64,000 bases of DNA from Lentilactobacillus sp. SPB1-3 (GTDB taxonomy: Bacteria > Bacillota > Bacilli > Lactobacillales > Lactobacillaceae), in contig NZ_CP168151.1 in NCBI RefSeq assembly GCF_026913205.2, positions 1,798,001 to 1,862,000 on the forward strand. The letters are read 5' to 3'. The stretch's first letter is position 1. Each line of letters starts with the position of its first letter. This document shows, piece after piece, positions 1 through 7,832 of this stretch. Below the pieces are notes generated by a model. That model did no database searches. It was not told the DNA's origin and was given only the letters and a program-made list of their open reading frames with translations. A program made the translations under genes and the position numbers.

Positions 1-1
1 C

Positions 2-73
2 CACCACAAGTCCACTGATTCAAACCGAATTAAAATCACCAACCCAGATGCAACACACGAAAGTTCTCGGTAA
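2..73 (+). CDS. Possible C-terminal end of a gene entering from the left
   Basis: An open frame runs from the window edge to a TAA at 71-73 and would encode about 23 hydrophilic residues ending THESSR. Another frame stays open to a TAG at 81-83, so the choice of frame is not secure. I prefer the first because the ribosome binding site of the next gene (GAGGT near 75-79) follows its stop directly. No function can be assigned from so short a tail. Confidence 0.3.
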   Translation, partial: HHKSTDSNRIKITNPDATHESSR

Positions 74-88
74 TCGAGGTTAGTTAAC

Positions 89-865
89 ATGAAGCTAAAT
101 GTAAAATCAGGTACCATCCTACTTTATAACATTTTCTTGTCGGCACTGGCCCTCTTCTCGATGGGTCTGACCGCTCTTTCATTGATGAGAATAATTTCCC
201 TTCATCATGGAATATTTAGCATACTTTTTTTTCTAACTTGGATAGTATTCTTCTTCGATTACGTAGTTCGTTTTTGGTTTGCCAAATCAAAAAAAGATTT
301 CTTAATTCAAAATATGTTTGATTTGATTGCTTTAATTCCCTCCCATCCGGTATTTGCGTTTTTCCGGATTTCAAGAATTATCCAAATCATCCGCTACTAC
401 CACTTATTTTGGAAACTCGGTTGGTCAGGCAAGTTCACTAAAAGCTTTCATCGTTTCTTCTATGACACTGGCTTTATTTACCTACTATCAATTAGTTTGG
501 TAATTGTGATATTTAGTTCTTTGATTTTTGCCGCCTTTGAACATGATTCACTTGAAAAGTCACTCTGGTGGGCCATCACCACTGCCACTACCGTTGGTTA
601 CGGTGACGTAACGCCAACAACCGGTGGTGGAAAAATCATCTCTGCTGTCCTAATGCTCGGCGGAATTGGTTTTATTGGTTTGTTAACATCGACCATTACT
701 GACTTCTTCACAGATCAAGACCAAGAAGATGAACAAACTAAGAGTATCCAACAACTAGCAAATCAAGTTGAGCATCTTTCAAAGCAAGTTGCTAAGATGC
801 AAAAAACTTTGAATGCCAATCAGGGTAAGCAACCTGCCAAAAAGAAACACAAGCCTAGTAAATAG
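89..865 (+). CDS. Voltage-gated-type potassium channel with C-terminal coiled coil
   Basis: The 258-residue membrane protein has the six-helix plan of a Kv-like channel. An S4-like segment lies near residues 92-107 with spaced arginines (R93, R96, R102). A pore helix is followed by the potassium selectivity filter TVGYGD at 168-173, then a final helix. The C-terminal tail (about 210-258) is charged, looks coiled coil around 217-245, and ends in a lysine-rich stretch, which may support tetramer assembly. It should allow selective K+ passage across the cytoplasmic membrane. GAGGT lies ahead of the ATG. A strong terminator follows, shared with the convergent flavoprotein gene. The filter makes K+ selectivity secure; gating by voltage is inferred from the S4-like segment. 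Confidence 0.88.
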   Translation: MKLNVKSGTILLYNIFLSALALFSMGLTALSLMRIISLHHGIFSILFFLTWIVFFFDYVVRFWFAKSKKDFLIQNMFDLIALIPSHPVFAFFRISRIIQIIRYYHLFWKLGWSGKFTKSFHRFFYDTGFIYLLSISLVIVIFSSLIFAAFEHDSLEKSLWWAITTATTVGYGDVTPTTGGGKIISAVLMLGGIGFIGLLTSTITDFFTDQDQEDEQTKSIQQLANQVEHLSKQVAKMQKTLNANQGKQPAKKKHKPSK

Positions 866-874
866 GTTAAATAC

Positions 875-912
875 AAAAGTCCCACACCTTTTATTGAGGT
901 GTGGGGCTTTTA
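875..912. terminator. Bidirectional Rho-independent terminator
   Basis: A perfect stem CCCACACCT / AGGTGTGGG, extended by AAAAG / CTTTT on the outside, separates the convergent potassium channel and flavoprotein genes. T-rich tracts on both strands suit termination in both directions. Confidence 0.9.
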
Positions 913-927
913 GTTTACGTATAAAAA

Positions 928-1926
928 TTATCTCTTCATTGATGTGCTATGGACTGGTCCTCGTCGATCAGGATAAATACTACTCATTGCTGCATTAACG
1001 GCCTGTGGTGCTTCACCAAAGCCGGTGGCAATCAATGCCTGCTTAGTATCATAATCAGCAACATCACCAATCGTAAAGACATTTTTGACATTAGTTTTAC
1101 CACTAATGCCACTGTTTATTTTTCCACGACTGCCCTCTGGATGAACATCCCAACCAGCTAAAGCATCATCTTGAGCAATAAAACCATAATTAACGACAAT
1201 GTCGTCGACGTTCATAGTTTTTTCTTCATCGCTTTTCATTTTTTTAGCGGTAATTTTAACTTGTTGGCCATCATGATCTAATTGACTGATCAAATAAGGC
1301 GTTACCGGTTCGACTTTGGATTGTTCCAGCAAGTCGACACTATGTTCCATAGCCCGAAACTTATCGCGGCGGTGCAGCAAATACACTTGTTTAGCGACTG
1401 ATTCTAGTAACAGTGCCTCATCAATTGCCGCATCCCCACCACCAGCAACCAAAACAGTTCGGTCAGTGAAGTGCCCTAAATCTTTCACACTGTAAAACAG
1501 GTTTGTACCTTCAAACTCTTCACTATTATCCACCGCTAGTTTACGAGGATTAAATGCACCCACCCCTGTGGCAATGATAATAGCCTTAGACATACTGCTT
1601 CCTTGATTAGTGACGATTTTAAACTCATCACCAACCTGCTTAACATTTTGCACAGTCGTGTTCAATTTGACTTCTGTATCAACCGTCTGTAATTGTTGTT
1701 CCAGTTGAGACACCAATTCTCGACCTTTAATTTGGGGATAACCACCAATGTCCAGAATTGTCTTTTCAGGATATAACGTAGCCACTTGGCCACCCAACTC
1801 AGACAGACTTTCTAGAACCTGAGTCTTGGCATTTCTCAACCCAGCGTAGAATCCCGCGAACATTCCAGTTGGTCCACCACCAATAATAGTAATATCGTAA
1901 ATTTTATCGTTATCCATAATCTTCAT
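928..1926 (-). CDS. Ferredoxin/flavodoxin--NADP(+) reductase, thioredoxin reductase-like
   Basis: This 332-residue FAD protein has the dinucleotide fold GGGPTGMFAG near residues 16-25, an NADPH-binding VAGGGDAAIDEA around the middle and the FAD-binding GDVADYDTKQALIATGFGEA close to the C-terminus. The layout is that of thioredoxin reductase, but there is no CxxC redox motif. That identifies the YumC-type FNR family, which passes electrons from NADPH to ferredoxin or flavodoxin. The start could be the ATG at 1926 or the in-frame ATG at 1917; AGGATGG lies just upstream and does not decide. Its ribosome binding site overlaps the stop of the PrsW-like gene 5 bp upstream, so the two are cotranscribed. 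Confidence 0.88.
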   Translation of the reverse strand: MKIMDNDKIYDITIIGGGPTGMFAGFYAGLRNAKTQVLESLSELGGQVATLYPEKTILDIGGYPQIKGRELVSQLEQQLQTVDTEVKLNTTVQNVKQVGDEFKIVTNQGSSMSKAIIIATGVGAFNPRKLAVDNSEEFEGTNLFYSVKDLGHFTDRTVLVAGGGDAAIDEALLLESVAKQVYLLHRRDKFRAMEHSVDLLEQSKVEPVTPYLISQLDHDGQQVKITAKKMKSDEEKTMNVDDIVVNYGFIAQDDALAGWDVHPEGSRGKINSGISGKTNVKNVFTIGDVADYDTKQALIATGFGEAPQAVNAAMSSIYPDRRGPVHSTSMKR

Positions 1927-1931
1927 CCATC

Positions 1932-3017
1932 CTAATTACTTTTTAATCGTTTAATGATTCTGCGACTAGCTTTTTTATTCGTAATAATCTGCCCTTGTAG
2001 CGTCTTAACTTCACGTAACCCGGCATCAATCAATATGGTTATTGTAAACCAGCCAATCACGACGTCAATTAATTCTTGACCTAACGACACCCACATTGTG
2101 GAGTTGGGAATGTCCCAATCCCAGAATGTATGTAATGCAATCACTAACAATAAGAACACATCAAATCGTGGATTAGTAAAAAAATTAACTATTGTAAATG
2201 GCTTTTTCCGAGTTTTGCCCAGAATAACAGCTCCACCTACAATAGCTGCCCAAATCGTATGAGTTCCAAAAGCTTGGAAACTTCGAGTAAAGATAGTAAA
2301 CAAACCATATTCACTGACATATCCAGAACTTTCAAACACCGAAAAACCCGCTCCAATGGCCGCACCGATTAGTACACCATTAAATATATAATTGACTCGG
2401 TACCGATTAATAAACAGAATAATGACTAATGCTTTAGCAACTTCTTCGACAAAGCCAACTAACAACGCATTCTCAATACTAACTGAGGTCTTGATTGGCA
2501 ATGCTAAGTACAAGGTCATTGTAACTAACAGCGACATGATTCCCCCCACTAAAAAAGTGGTCAGCAATTGCAAGATAGAGATATTTTGATAAACATTAAT
2601 TTCAAAAAACATCATCAGTAATGAAAAGGGGACTGCCAAAGAACCGATAAAAATCATTCCTGGAATGGCTTTGTCACTTTTGAATAAATATAATAGCAAC
2701 ATCAACATAGAAAAACTAATAGCTAAAACTAAAAATATTCGTGAAAAAAACCATGGTTTAACTGGTCGACTAGAGACCTTTTTTAGGCTCGGTGTTGTGG
2801 TTTTAGTACCAACAATAAATAATTTGTCGGCTTCATCCTGTGTATGACGTTTAAAGACCTCAGAAAACATTTTTGATAGATGAATTTCGACAGTTTCATC
2901 GTTATTTTCACCTAAGTGTTTGGCAATATTATCATCTAAATTGTCGTAATTTCTTTTAACACCAGTCCAGACGAACGAGCCAACTTTGCGACATGCATTA
3001 ACAAATTTACTGTCCAT
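1932..3017 (-). CDS. PrsW family glutamic-type intramembrane protease
   Basis: The 361-residue protein has a soluble N-terminal part of about 85 residues followed by around eight hydrophobic helices. The PrsW signature is visible: EEVAKAL (EExxK) in the middle, then a GAAIGAGFSVFES helix, and HTIWAA and HTFWDW further on. Those conserved Glu and His residues form the catalytic site in PrsW, which in Bacillus cleaves the anti-sigma factor RsiW. No sigma/anti-sigma pair lies nearby, so the substrate is unknown. It is the first gene of a two-gene operon with the FNR-like flavoprotein. Both being membrane or redox proteins says little about a shared role. Confidence 0.8.
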   Translation of the reverse strand: MDSKFVNACRKVGSFVWTGVKRNYDNLDDNIAKHLGENNDETVEIHLSKMFSEVFKRHTQDEADKLFIVGTKTTTPSLKKVSSRPVKPWFFSRIFLVLAISFSMLMLLLYLFKSDKAIPGMIFIGSLAVPFSLLMMFFEINVYQNISILQLLTTFLVGGIMSLLVTMTLYLALPIKTSVSIENALLVGFVEEVAKALVIILFINRYRVNYIFNGVLIGAAIGAGFSVFESSGYVSEYGLFTIFTRSFQAFGTHTIWAAIVGGAVILGKTRKKPFTIVNFFTNPRFDVFLLLVIALHTFWDWDIPNSTMWVSLGQELIDVVIGWFTITILIDAGLREVKTLQGQIITNKKASRRIIKRLKSN

Positions 3018-3160
3018 AAAGTACCCCCTTAATCCTATTAAGATTAAACTAGAAATTAAATTGATTCAAGCCGAGCGCCGATTGAGTTTTTATAAATTAT
3101 CGAGTATGATTAAATAAAGGGTTTTCATCCTTGCTATAATTATAATCGGAGGTATTCTTA

Positions 3161-4120
3161 ATGGCCCAAAAGAAAATGATTCTCGACCTTGATACTGGTA
3201 TCGATGACGCGATGGCAATCGCTTATGCAGTTGCATCTCCAGAAGTTGATTTAATTGGTATCATTGGTTCATACGGTAATGTGTACGTGAAAGATGGTGC
3301 AATTAATTCACTTAAAATTCTAGAATTGCTTGGTGCAACTGACGTTCCAGTTTACGTTGGCTTATCACATTCTTCAGAATCAGATCATTTTGACCGGATG
3401 CCAATTTCTGCCCAAATTCATGGTGAAAATGGTATCGGAGAAGTTGAACTACCAGAACCAACTCGTTCAGTTGAAGATGGTGACGCAATCGACTTCTTAA
3501 TTGATTCTGTCAAACAGTACGGTAAAGATTTAATTCTCGTACCTACTGGACCATTAACTAACCTAGACGCCGCAATCAAGAAAGACCCTTCAATTACCAG
3601 CGAAATTGGTAATGTTACCATCATGGGTGGTGCTTTGACCGTTCCAGGTAACGTAACTAACGTTACTGAGGCAAACATCCAACAAGATGCTGCTGCAGCC
3701 AACCGTGTGTTTACTAGTCCTATTCATTTAACTATGGTGGGATTGGATGTAACCCTTAGAACTCTTTTAACTAAAGATGAAACTCAACAATGGCGTGACT
3801 TAGGAACTAAGTCAGGTAAAGCATTCGCTGACATTGTTGATTACTATATTAAAGCATATGAAGTAACTAGTCCCGACCTCCATGGTTGTGCATTGCACGA
3901 TCCATTTGCAGTTGGAGTTGCTATCAACCCTGACTTCGTACAGTGTCTCGACCTTAACATGTACGTAACCACAGACGAAAAATACTATGGTAGAACTGTT
4001 GGCGACCCTGCTCGTCTTTCAGAACCTGACACAAACGTCAAAGTAGCCGTTAACGCAAATGTTGATGACTATCTAGCAGAATTTATGCGTCGTTTAGGCG
4101 GATTATTCAAAGAAAACTAG
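3161..4120 (+). CDS. Inosine-uridine preferring nucleoside hydrolase family protein
   Basis: The protein opens with the calcium-binding signature of nucleoside hydrolases, DLDTGIDDAMA, in which D11, D15 and D16 are the expected ligands. The conserved HDPFAV lies near residue 245. Members cleave the N-glycosidic bond of ribonucleosides to free base and ribose in the cytoplasm, in salvage. The length of 319 residues is normal. GGAGG precedes the ATG by about 8 bases. The gene stands alone, with divergent or convergent neighbours and a terminator after it. Base preference cannot be read from the sequence. Confidence 0.9.
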   Translation: MAQKKMILDLDTGIDDAMAIAYAVASPEVDLIGIIGSYGNVYVKDGAINSLKILELLGATDVPVYVGLSHSSESDHFDRMPISAQIHGENGIGEVELPEPTRSVEDGDAIDFLIDSVKQYGKDLILVPTGPLTNLDAAIKKDPSITSEIGNVTIMGGALTVPGNVTNVTEANIQQDAAAANRVFTSPIHLTMVGLDVTLRTLLTKDETQQWRDLGTKSGKAFADIVDYYIKAYEVTSPDLHGCALHDPFAVGVAINPDFVQCLDLNMYVTTDEKYYGRTVGDPARLSEPDTNVKVAVNANVDDYLAEFMRRLGGLFKEN

Positions 4121-4133
4121 TTTTAAGCCAATC

Positions 4134-4174
4134 AAAAAGGAACTGTTGCATTAACTTGCGATAGTTCCTTTTTT
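4134..4174. terminator. Bidirectional terminator
   Basis: The stem AAAAAGGAACT / AGTTCCTTTTTT lies between the convergent nucleoside hydrolase and HAD phosphatase genes, with T tracts on both strands. Confidence 0.88.
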
Positions 4175-4179
4175 AGCTA

Positions 4180-4995
4180 TTAAAATAATTTTTGAGTATC
4201 TTCGCGATTCAAAAATGCGGCAACACCATCTTCGTCATTTGACAATGTTGTGACATTACTAACATCCTTAACATCGTCAGAAGCATTGGCCATAGCAACA
4301 CCTATACCGGCCTTAGAGATCATTCCTAAGTCATTAGCAGCATCACCGAAGGTCATTAGTTGAGAGAAATCCCAGCCAAAGTGATCAAGCAGATGTTCTA
4401 ATCCAACCACCTTATCCATATCTGGAGCCAAGAATTCCATAATATGTGGTTGTGAACGAACAATGTGGTAAGCGGCTTTTACTTCTGGAGTTAATTCTGC
4501 TTCATACTTATCCAATAATTCAGGTTGATCACAAATCACAGCCTTCGAATATCGCTGCTGAGCATCCAACTCAGAAAATGGTAGATGATCAAATTTTAAT
4601 TGGCCATGAAACTGGGCTTCATAAAGAGATGGTTTCAAGTCGGTAATTGAATAAACCTGTTCAAAGTTCAGGATATCTAGTGGCGCATTCACTTTGGTTG
4701 CAAAGTCATGTAATACCTGCCACTGGCTCTTAGTGACTCCGCTCTTAGCCAATTCACCCTTATCTTGGTTATGAACCACCAGAGCACCATTGAACGTAAT
4801 AGTATAGTCTTGTGATTCTAATAGGTCCAGCTGTTCAATCAAATGCCAGATTGCATTGATCGGTCTGCCGGTACAAAGAACGATTTTGATACCTTGGTGA
4901 TGCAATCTTTTTAAAGTTTCCTCATTAGTTTTAGAAACGGTTTTCTCGCTGGTCAATAATGTATTATCCAGGTCGAGGGCAATCATCTTAATCAA
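4180..4995 (-). CDS. Cof-type HAD superfamily phosphatase
   Basis: The 271-residue protein starts with the HAD motif I DLDNTLL (nucleophile D8, acid D10). Motif II appears as VLCTGRPINA. Motif IV GDAANDLGMI, followed by GIGVAMANA, is near the C-terminus. The large alpha/beta cap places it in the Cof/YidA branch, which dephosphorylates sugar phosphates or nucleotide-type metabolites in the cytosol. Translation starts at TTG (4993-4995): GAGGAGG sits 8 bases upstream of it, while the internal ATG at codon 4 is too far away. Substrate unknown. Confidence 0.9.
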   Translation of the reverse strand: MIKMIALDLDNTLLTSEKTVSKTNEETLKRLHHQGIKIVLCTGRPINAIWHLIEQLDLLESQDYTITFNGALVVHNQDKGELAKSGVTKSQWQVLHDFATKVNAPLDILNFEQVYSITDLKPSLYEAQFHGQLKFDHLPFSELDAQQRYSKAVICDQPELLDKYEAELTPEVKAAYHIVRSQPHIMEFLAPDMDKVVGLEHLLDHFGWDFSQLMTFGDAANDLGMISKAGIGVAMANASDDVKDVSNVTTLSNDEDGVAAFLNREDTQKLF

Positions 4996-5074
4996 TTTTA
5001 CGTCCTCCTCGTCTTACTAGAATAATTGTACATCTTGTATCAGCTTTATGAGCGGAAATTTTATTTTTAGGCAA

Positions 5075-5106
5075 CAAAAAAACGCCAACAAATTCATGTT
5101 GACGTC
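5075..5106 (-). terminator. Terminator of the Spx-like gene
   Basis: On the minus strand the stem ACGTCAACA / TGTTGGCGT (one G-U pair, loop TGAATT) is followed by a run of seven T. Confidence 0.85.
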
Positions 5107-5138
5107 AATCTACTGATAACCAATCAGTAATGTACGAG

Positions 5139-5537
5139 CTAGCCAATCATTTGTGATTCTAGCTCTCGAAGTTCGGCTTCTCGAACACTACGAGGTAGAA
5201 ATCTTCTGATTTCTTCTTCGTTAAAACCAACTTCAATTCGATTCTCATCGAAGATAATTGGTCGCTTGATCAAATCAGGGTACTTAACAACAAGGCTGAC
5301 CAATTGTGATACTGATAAGTCATCCAAATTTAAGTTCAACTTCTTATAAATGTTAGAACGAGTGGAAATGATATCTTCGCTACCATTTTCGGTTAAGCGT
5401 AATAACTTCTTAACTTCGTCCGCACTTAACGGATTTGAATTGATGTTTCTTTCCTTAAATTCAATGTTGTGCCCCTTCAACCATGCGCGTGCTTTACGAC
5501 TCGATGCACTGCTTTGTGCTACATATAAATTTAACAT
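5139..5537 (-). CDS. Spx/ArsC-family transcriptional regulator lacking the CxxC switch
   Basis: The 132-residue protein matches the Spx family in length and layout. It opens MLNLYVAQSSASSRKARAW and has ERNI about 20 residues later, a layout that in Spx is part of the thioredoxin-like fold contacting the RNA polymerase alpha C-terminal domain. Spx carries a CxxC disulfide switch at residues 10-13; here both cysteines are serine (S10, S13), so this paralogue cannot sense thiol stress that way. The regulator family is clear, but the signal must differ, for example abundance or proteolysis. The start has GGGGGG about 6 bases upstream. The promoter carries a conspicuous inverted repeat (5594-5619). 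Confidence 0.85.
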   Translation of the reverse strand: MLNLYVAQSSASSRKARAWLKGHNIEFKERNINSNPLSADEVKKLLRLTENGSEDIISTRSNIYKKLNLNLDDLSVSQLVSLVVKYPDLIKRPIIFDENRIEVGFNEEEIRRFLPRSVREAELRELESQMIG

Positions 5538-5580
5538 TTATATCCCCCCTATGGTTTTATAAACAACATATCCTCTGCAG

Positions 5581-5619
5581 ATAATATTATCACAACGGTA
5601 ATAATTGTCAATACCGTTA
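5581..5619 (-). promoter_or_regulatory. Promoter of the Spx-like gene with an overlapping inverted repeat
   Basis: A perfect -35 TTGACA (5606-5611) is followed at 16-19 bases by AT-rich -10 candidates (TAATAT or TATTAT). The -35 lies within the spacer of a 7-bp inverted repeat AACGGTA (5594-5600) / TACCGTT (5613-5619), arms 12 bp apart. A dyad across a -35 is the usual position for a repressor site. The regulator is not identified. Confidence 0.6.
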
Positions 5620-5680
5620 CTTACTTTTTATAATTGAAATTTTCACAAATAGTCAACTGTTATTCAACATATTTTTGCCT

Positions 5681-5686
5681 TATAAT
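5681..5686 (+). promoter_or_regulatory. -10 element of the Na+/H+ antiporter gene
   Basis: A consensus TATAAT lies 33 bp before the ATG of the antiporter. I see no good -35 at the normal distance, so this is tentative. Confidence 0.4.
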
Positions 5687-5718
5687 ACTAATAACAAACG
5701 GTTTAGGAGGCACCTTCA

Positions 5719-7755
5719 ATGGAAGCGTTTTATTCTGTAACATTATTGATTGTTGCAGCATTAATTTCAAACATAATTTCTTCAACATTTGACAAAATTC
5801 CCTTAACTTTTTTCGAAATTGCAAGCGGTTTTGCACTTTCTTTTCTACCCATATTTCACAATTACTCACTGGAACCAGAAATGTTTATGCTATGTATTAT
5901 TGCTCCCATGTTGTATATGGATGGTTCTAGAACTGACATGAGTCGGTTCAGAAATTCACTGGGGCAATTATTCTCGATGGCAGTCTTTTTAGCCATCGTA
6001 ACTGCTGTGATTATGGGATTCGTTTTTCATGCATTGTTACCAATCGTACCAATCACATTATCAATCGTATTAGCAGCAATTATTACACCAACTGATTCAC
6101 TAGCCTTTTCATCAGTTACTCAAGATATCAAGATTCCAAAAGATGTTTCCGGGGCATTGGAAACTGAGTCATTATTTAATGATGCATCAGGAATCGTAAT
6201 CTTTAACTTGGCCATCGTCGCTTACGTAACTGGTCAGTTCTCTCTGACTAGTGGCTTATCAAACTTCGCTATCAGTTTTTTTGGCGGTATTATTGTTGGT
6301 TTGATTGCCGGCAGAATTTTTTCATCACTACAAGATTTTTTGATTTCCAAATCAATGGATACGTCGACTGTCCTGCTTCCTCTAAGCCTAATGTCTCCAA
6401 TTGCCATCTATTTAATTGCAGAGTGGTTCCACGCTTCGGGAATTCTGGCTGTTGTCTCCGCTGGAATTTTACAAGGATTATTCTCAAATCGACTTCGCTT
6501 AACAGCAACAGATGTTCAATTAGTGATTAACTCCAGCTGGCAGGTCGTTAATAATCTGCTTTCTGGCATCGTGTTCGTACTTTTAGGAGTCACTATTCCA
6601 ACTGTCATTTCTCAGATGACGTCCGTAACTAATCATTTATTAGTTGAATTGCTATTATTATCCGTTGTTTTATACGTTGGTATGCTAGTTATCAGATTTT
6701 TATGGACGCGCTTTAACTTAGTAAGATTGCAAACTGACCATCCTGCCTTTAATTCAAGTAAAGATTCATTCATCGTTGCAATCGGTGGCATTCACGGAAC
6801 TATCACACTTTCAATGGCACTTTCAATCCCATACACTCTCAGTGGACGGGCCTTTCCGTTTCGTGATGAAATAATCTTTGTGGCAACAGTCGTTATTCTC
6901 CTAAGTCTAATTGTTCCAACTATTATTTTGCCATTAATGCTTGATCGAAAAGCTAAACCAGACGAAGCCACCTTTAACAGCTTTCGCAATCAAATGGTTG
7001 ACTACGCCTCTAATCGTGTCAAACAGGCACCAAACATCGAAATTGCTGATAGAAATTACGTTCTCGATATGCTTGCCAGTCAGAAGAAGACCGGTCATAC
7101 TGATTCTAAAAAAATCAGGGTAATCATGAACGAGATTAATAACATTCAATATCAAGCCATGATGGATTCTTTGGGAAACAGCGAGACTGATAAGCGAATT
7201 GCAAATATGCTTAGTCGCAGATTTGTCGCCAACCCAGACACCAATGGTGGCTTTGGCCAAAAAATCAAGTTGACGCTTCGTCTACTCTCATCTAGAAGAC
7301 GATCAAAAAAAGTTAGGCAGAAGATCACTGATTACCGGAATTCTGTTGCCGCAAAAAAACAATTACCAGAACCCAATGGTGATAACACTCCAAATAACAA
7401 GAATGCCCTATTTACTAGTCGGGTTGAATTCAGCAAGCGGATTGGTGAACTCCGCCAGAACATTGATGATATTTCATTTAAGCGAACTAATGAATATTTG
7501 GACAGTATTGAAAGTGACGATAACGTCAGTGAAGTTGCATTTGCTAGATCCGCTGTTACTTTCAGACGAAATCGTGGTAATTCACAAAATACAGCTTATC
7601 AAAAAGACTTACTAATCACTGCCTTGCAATACGAATATCAATTTGTTTCAACACAATTTAAACAGGAAAAAATCGATAAGACTCTTTCTGATAGACTTAA
7701 TCAAAGTATTGCCACTGATCAAATGGTTTACCTTCAATCACTTGATGGAGATTAA
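5719..7755 (+). CDS. CPA1-family Na+/H+ antiporter with long cytoplasmic tail
   Basis: The first ~410 residues of this 678-residue protein form about 12 transmembrane helices typical of NhaP-like cation:proton antiporters. The conserved ITPTDSLAFSSV is followed about 20 residues later by ESLFNDASGIVIF, which carries the Asn-Asp ion-binding pair. Residues ~415-678 are hydrophilic, rich in Lys and Arg, and probably a cytoplasmic regulatory domain. The protein should exchange cytoplasmic Na+ (or K+) for external H+ in pH and salt homeostasis. The start has GGAGG ahead of it. The gene is divergent from the Spx-like regulator and shares its control region. Confidence 0.88.
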   Translation: MEAFYSVTLLIVAALISNIISSTFDKIPLTFFEIASGFALSFLPIFHNYSLEPEMFMLCIIAPMLYMDGSRTDMSRFRNSLGQLFSMAVFLAIVTAVIMGFVFHALLPIVPITLSIVLAAIITPTDSLAFSSVTQDIKIPKDVSGALETESLFNDASGIVIFNLAIVAYVTGQFSLTSGLSNFAISFFGGIIVGLIAGRIFSSLQDFLISKSMDTSTVLLPLSLMSPIAIYLIAEWFHASGILAVVSAGILQGLFSNRLRLTATDVQLVINSSWQVVNNLLSGIVFVLLGVTIPTVISQMTSVTNHLLVELLLLSVVLYVGMLVIRFLWTRFNLVRLQTDHPAFNSSKDSFIVAIGGIHGTITLSMALSIPYTLSGRAFPFRDEIIFVATVVILLSLIVPTIILPLMLDRKAKPDEATFNSFRNQMVDYASNRVKQAPNIEIADRNYVLDMLASQKKTGHTDSKKIRVIMNEINNIQYQAMMDSLGNSETDKRIANMLSRRFVANPDTNGGFGQKIKLTLRLLSSRRRSKKVRQKITDYRNSVAAKKQLPEPNGDNTPNNKNALFTSRVEFSKRIGELRQNIDDISFKRTNEYLDSIESDDNVSEVAFARSAVTFRRNRGNSQNTAYQKDLLITALQYEYQFVSTQFKQEKIDKTLSDRLNQSIATDQMVYLQSLDGD

Positions 7756-7773
7756 CAAGAATTCAAAGTGAAT

Positions 7774-7802
7774 TTTACAATATTCACAATGTTATATATA
7801 CT
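7774..7802 (+). promoter_or_regulatory. Promoter of the 5'-nucleotidase gene
   Basis: -35 TTTACA (7774-7779) and -10 TATACT (7797-7802) are separated by 17 bases, each one mismatch from consensus. They sit about 30 bp before the ATG. Confidence 0.6.
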
Positions 7803-7832
7803 AGAATTCATAGATAATCTGCGGGTGAAATT

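Noticed and set aside
949-1161. Open frames antisense to or overlapping the clear genes
   Set aside because: They lack ribosome binding sites and family features, and lie inside genes with strong family matches.
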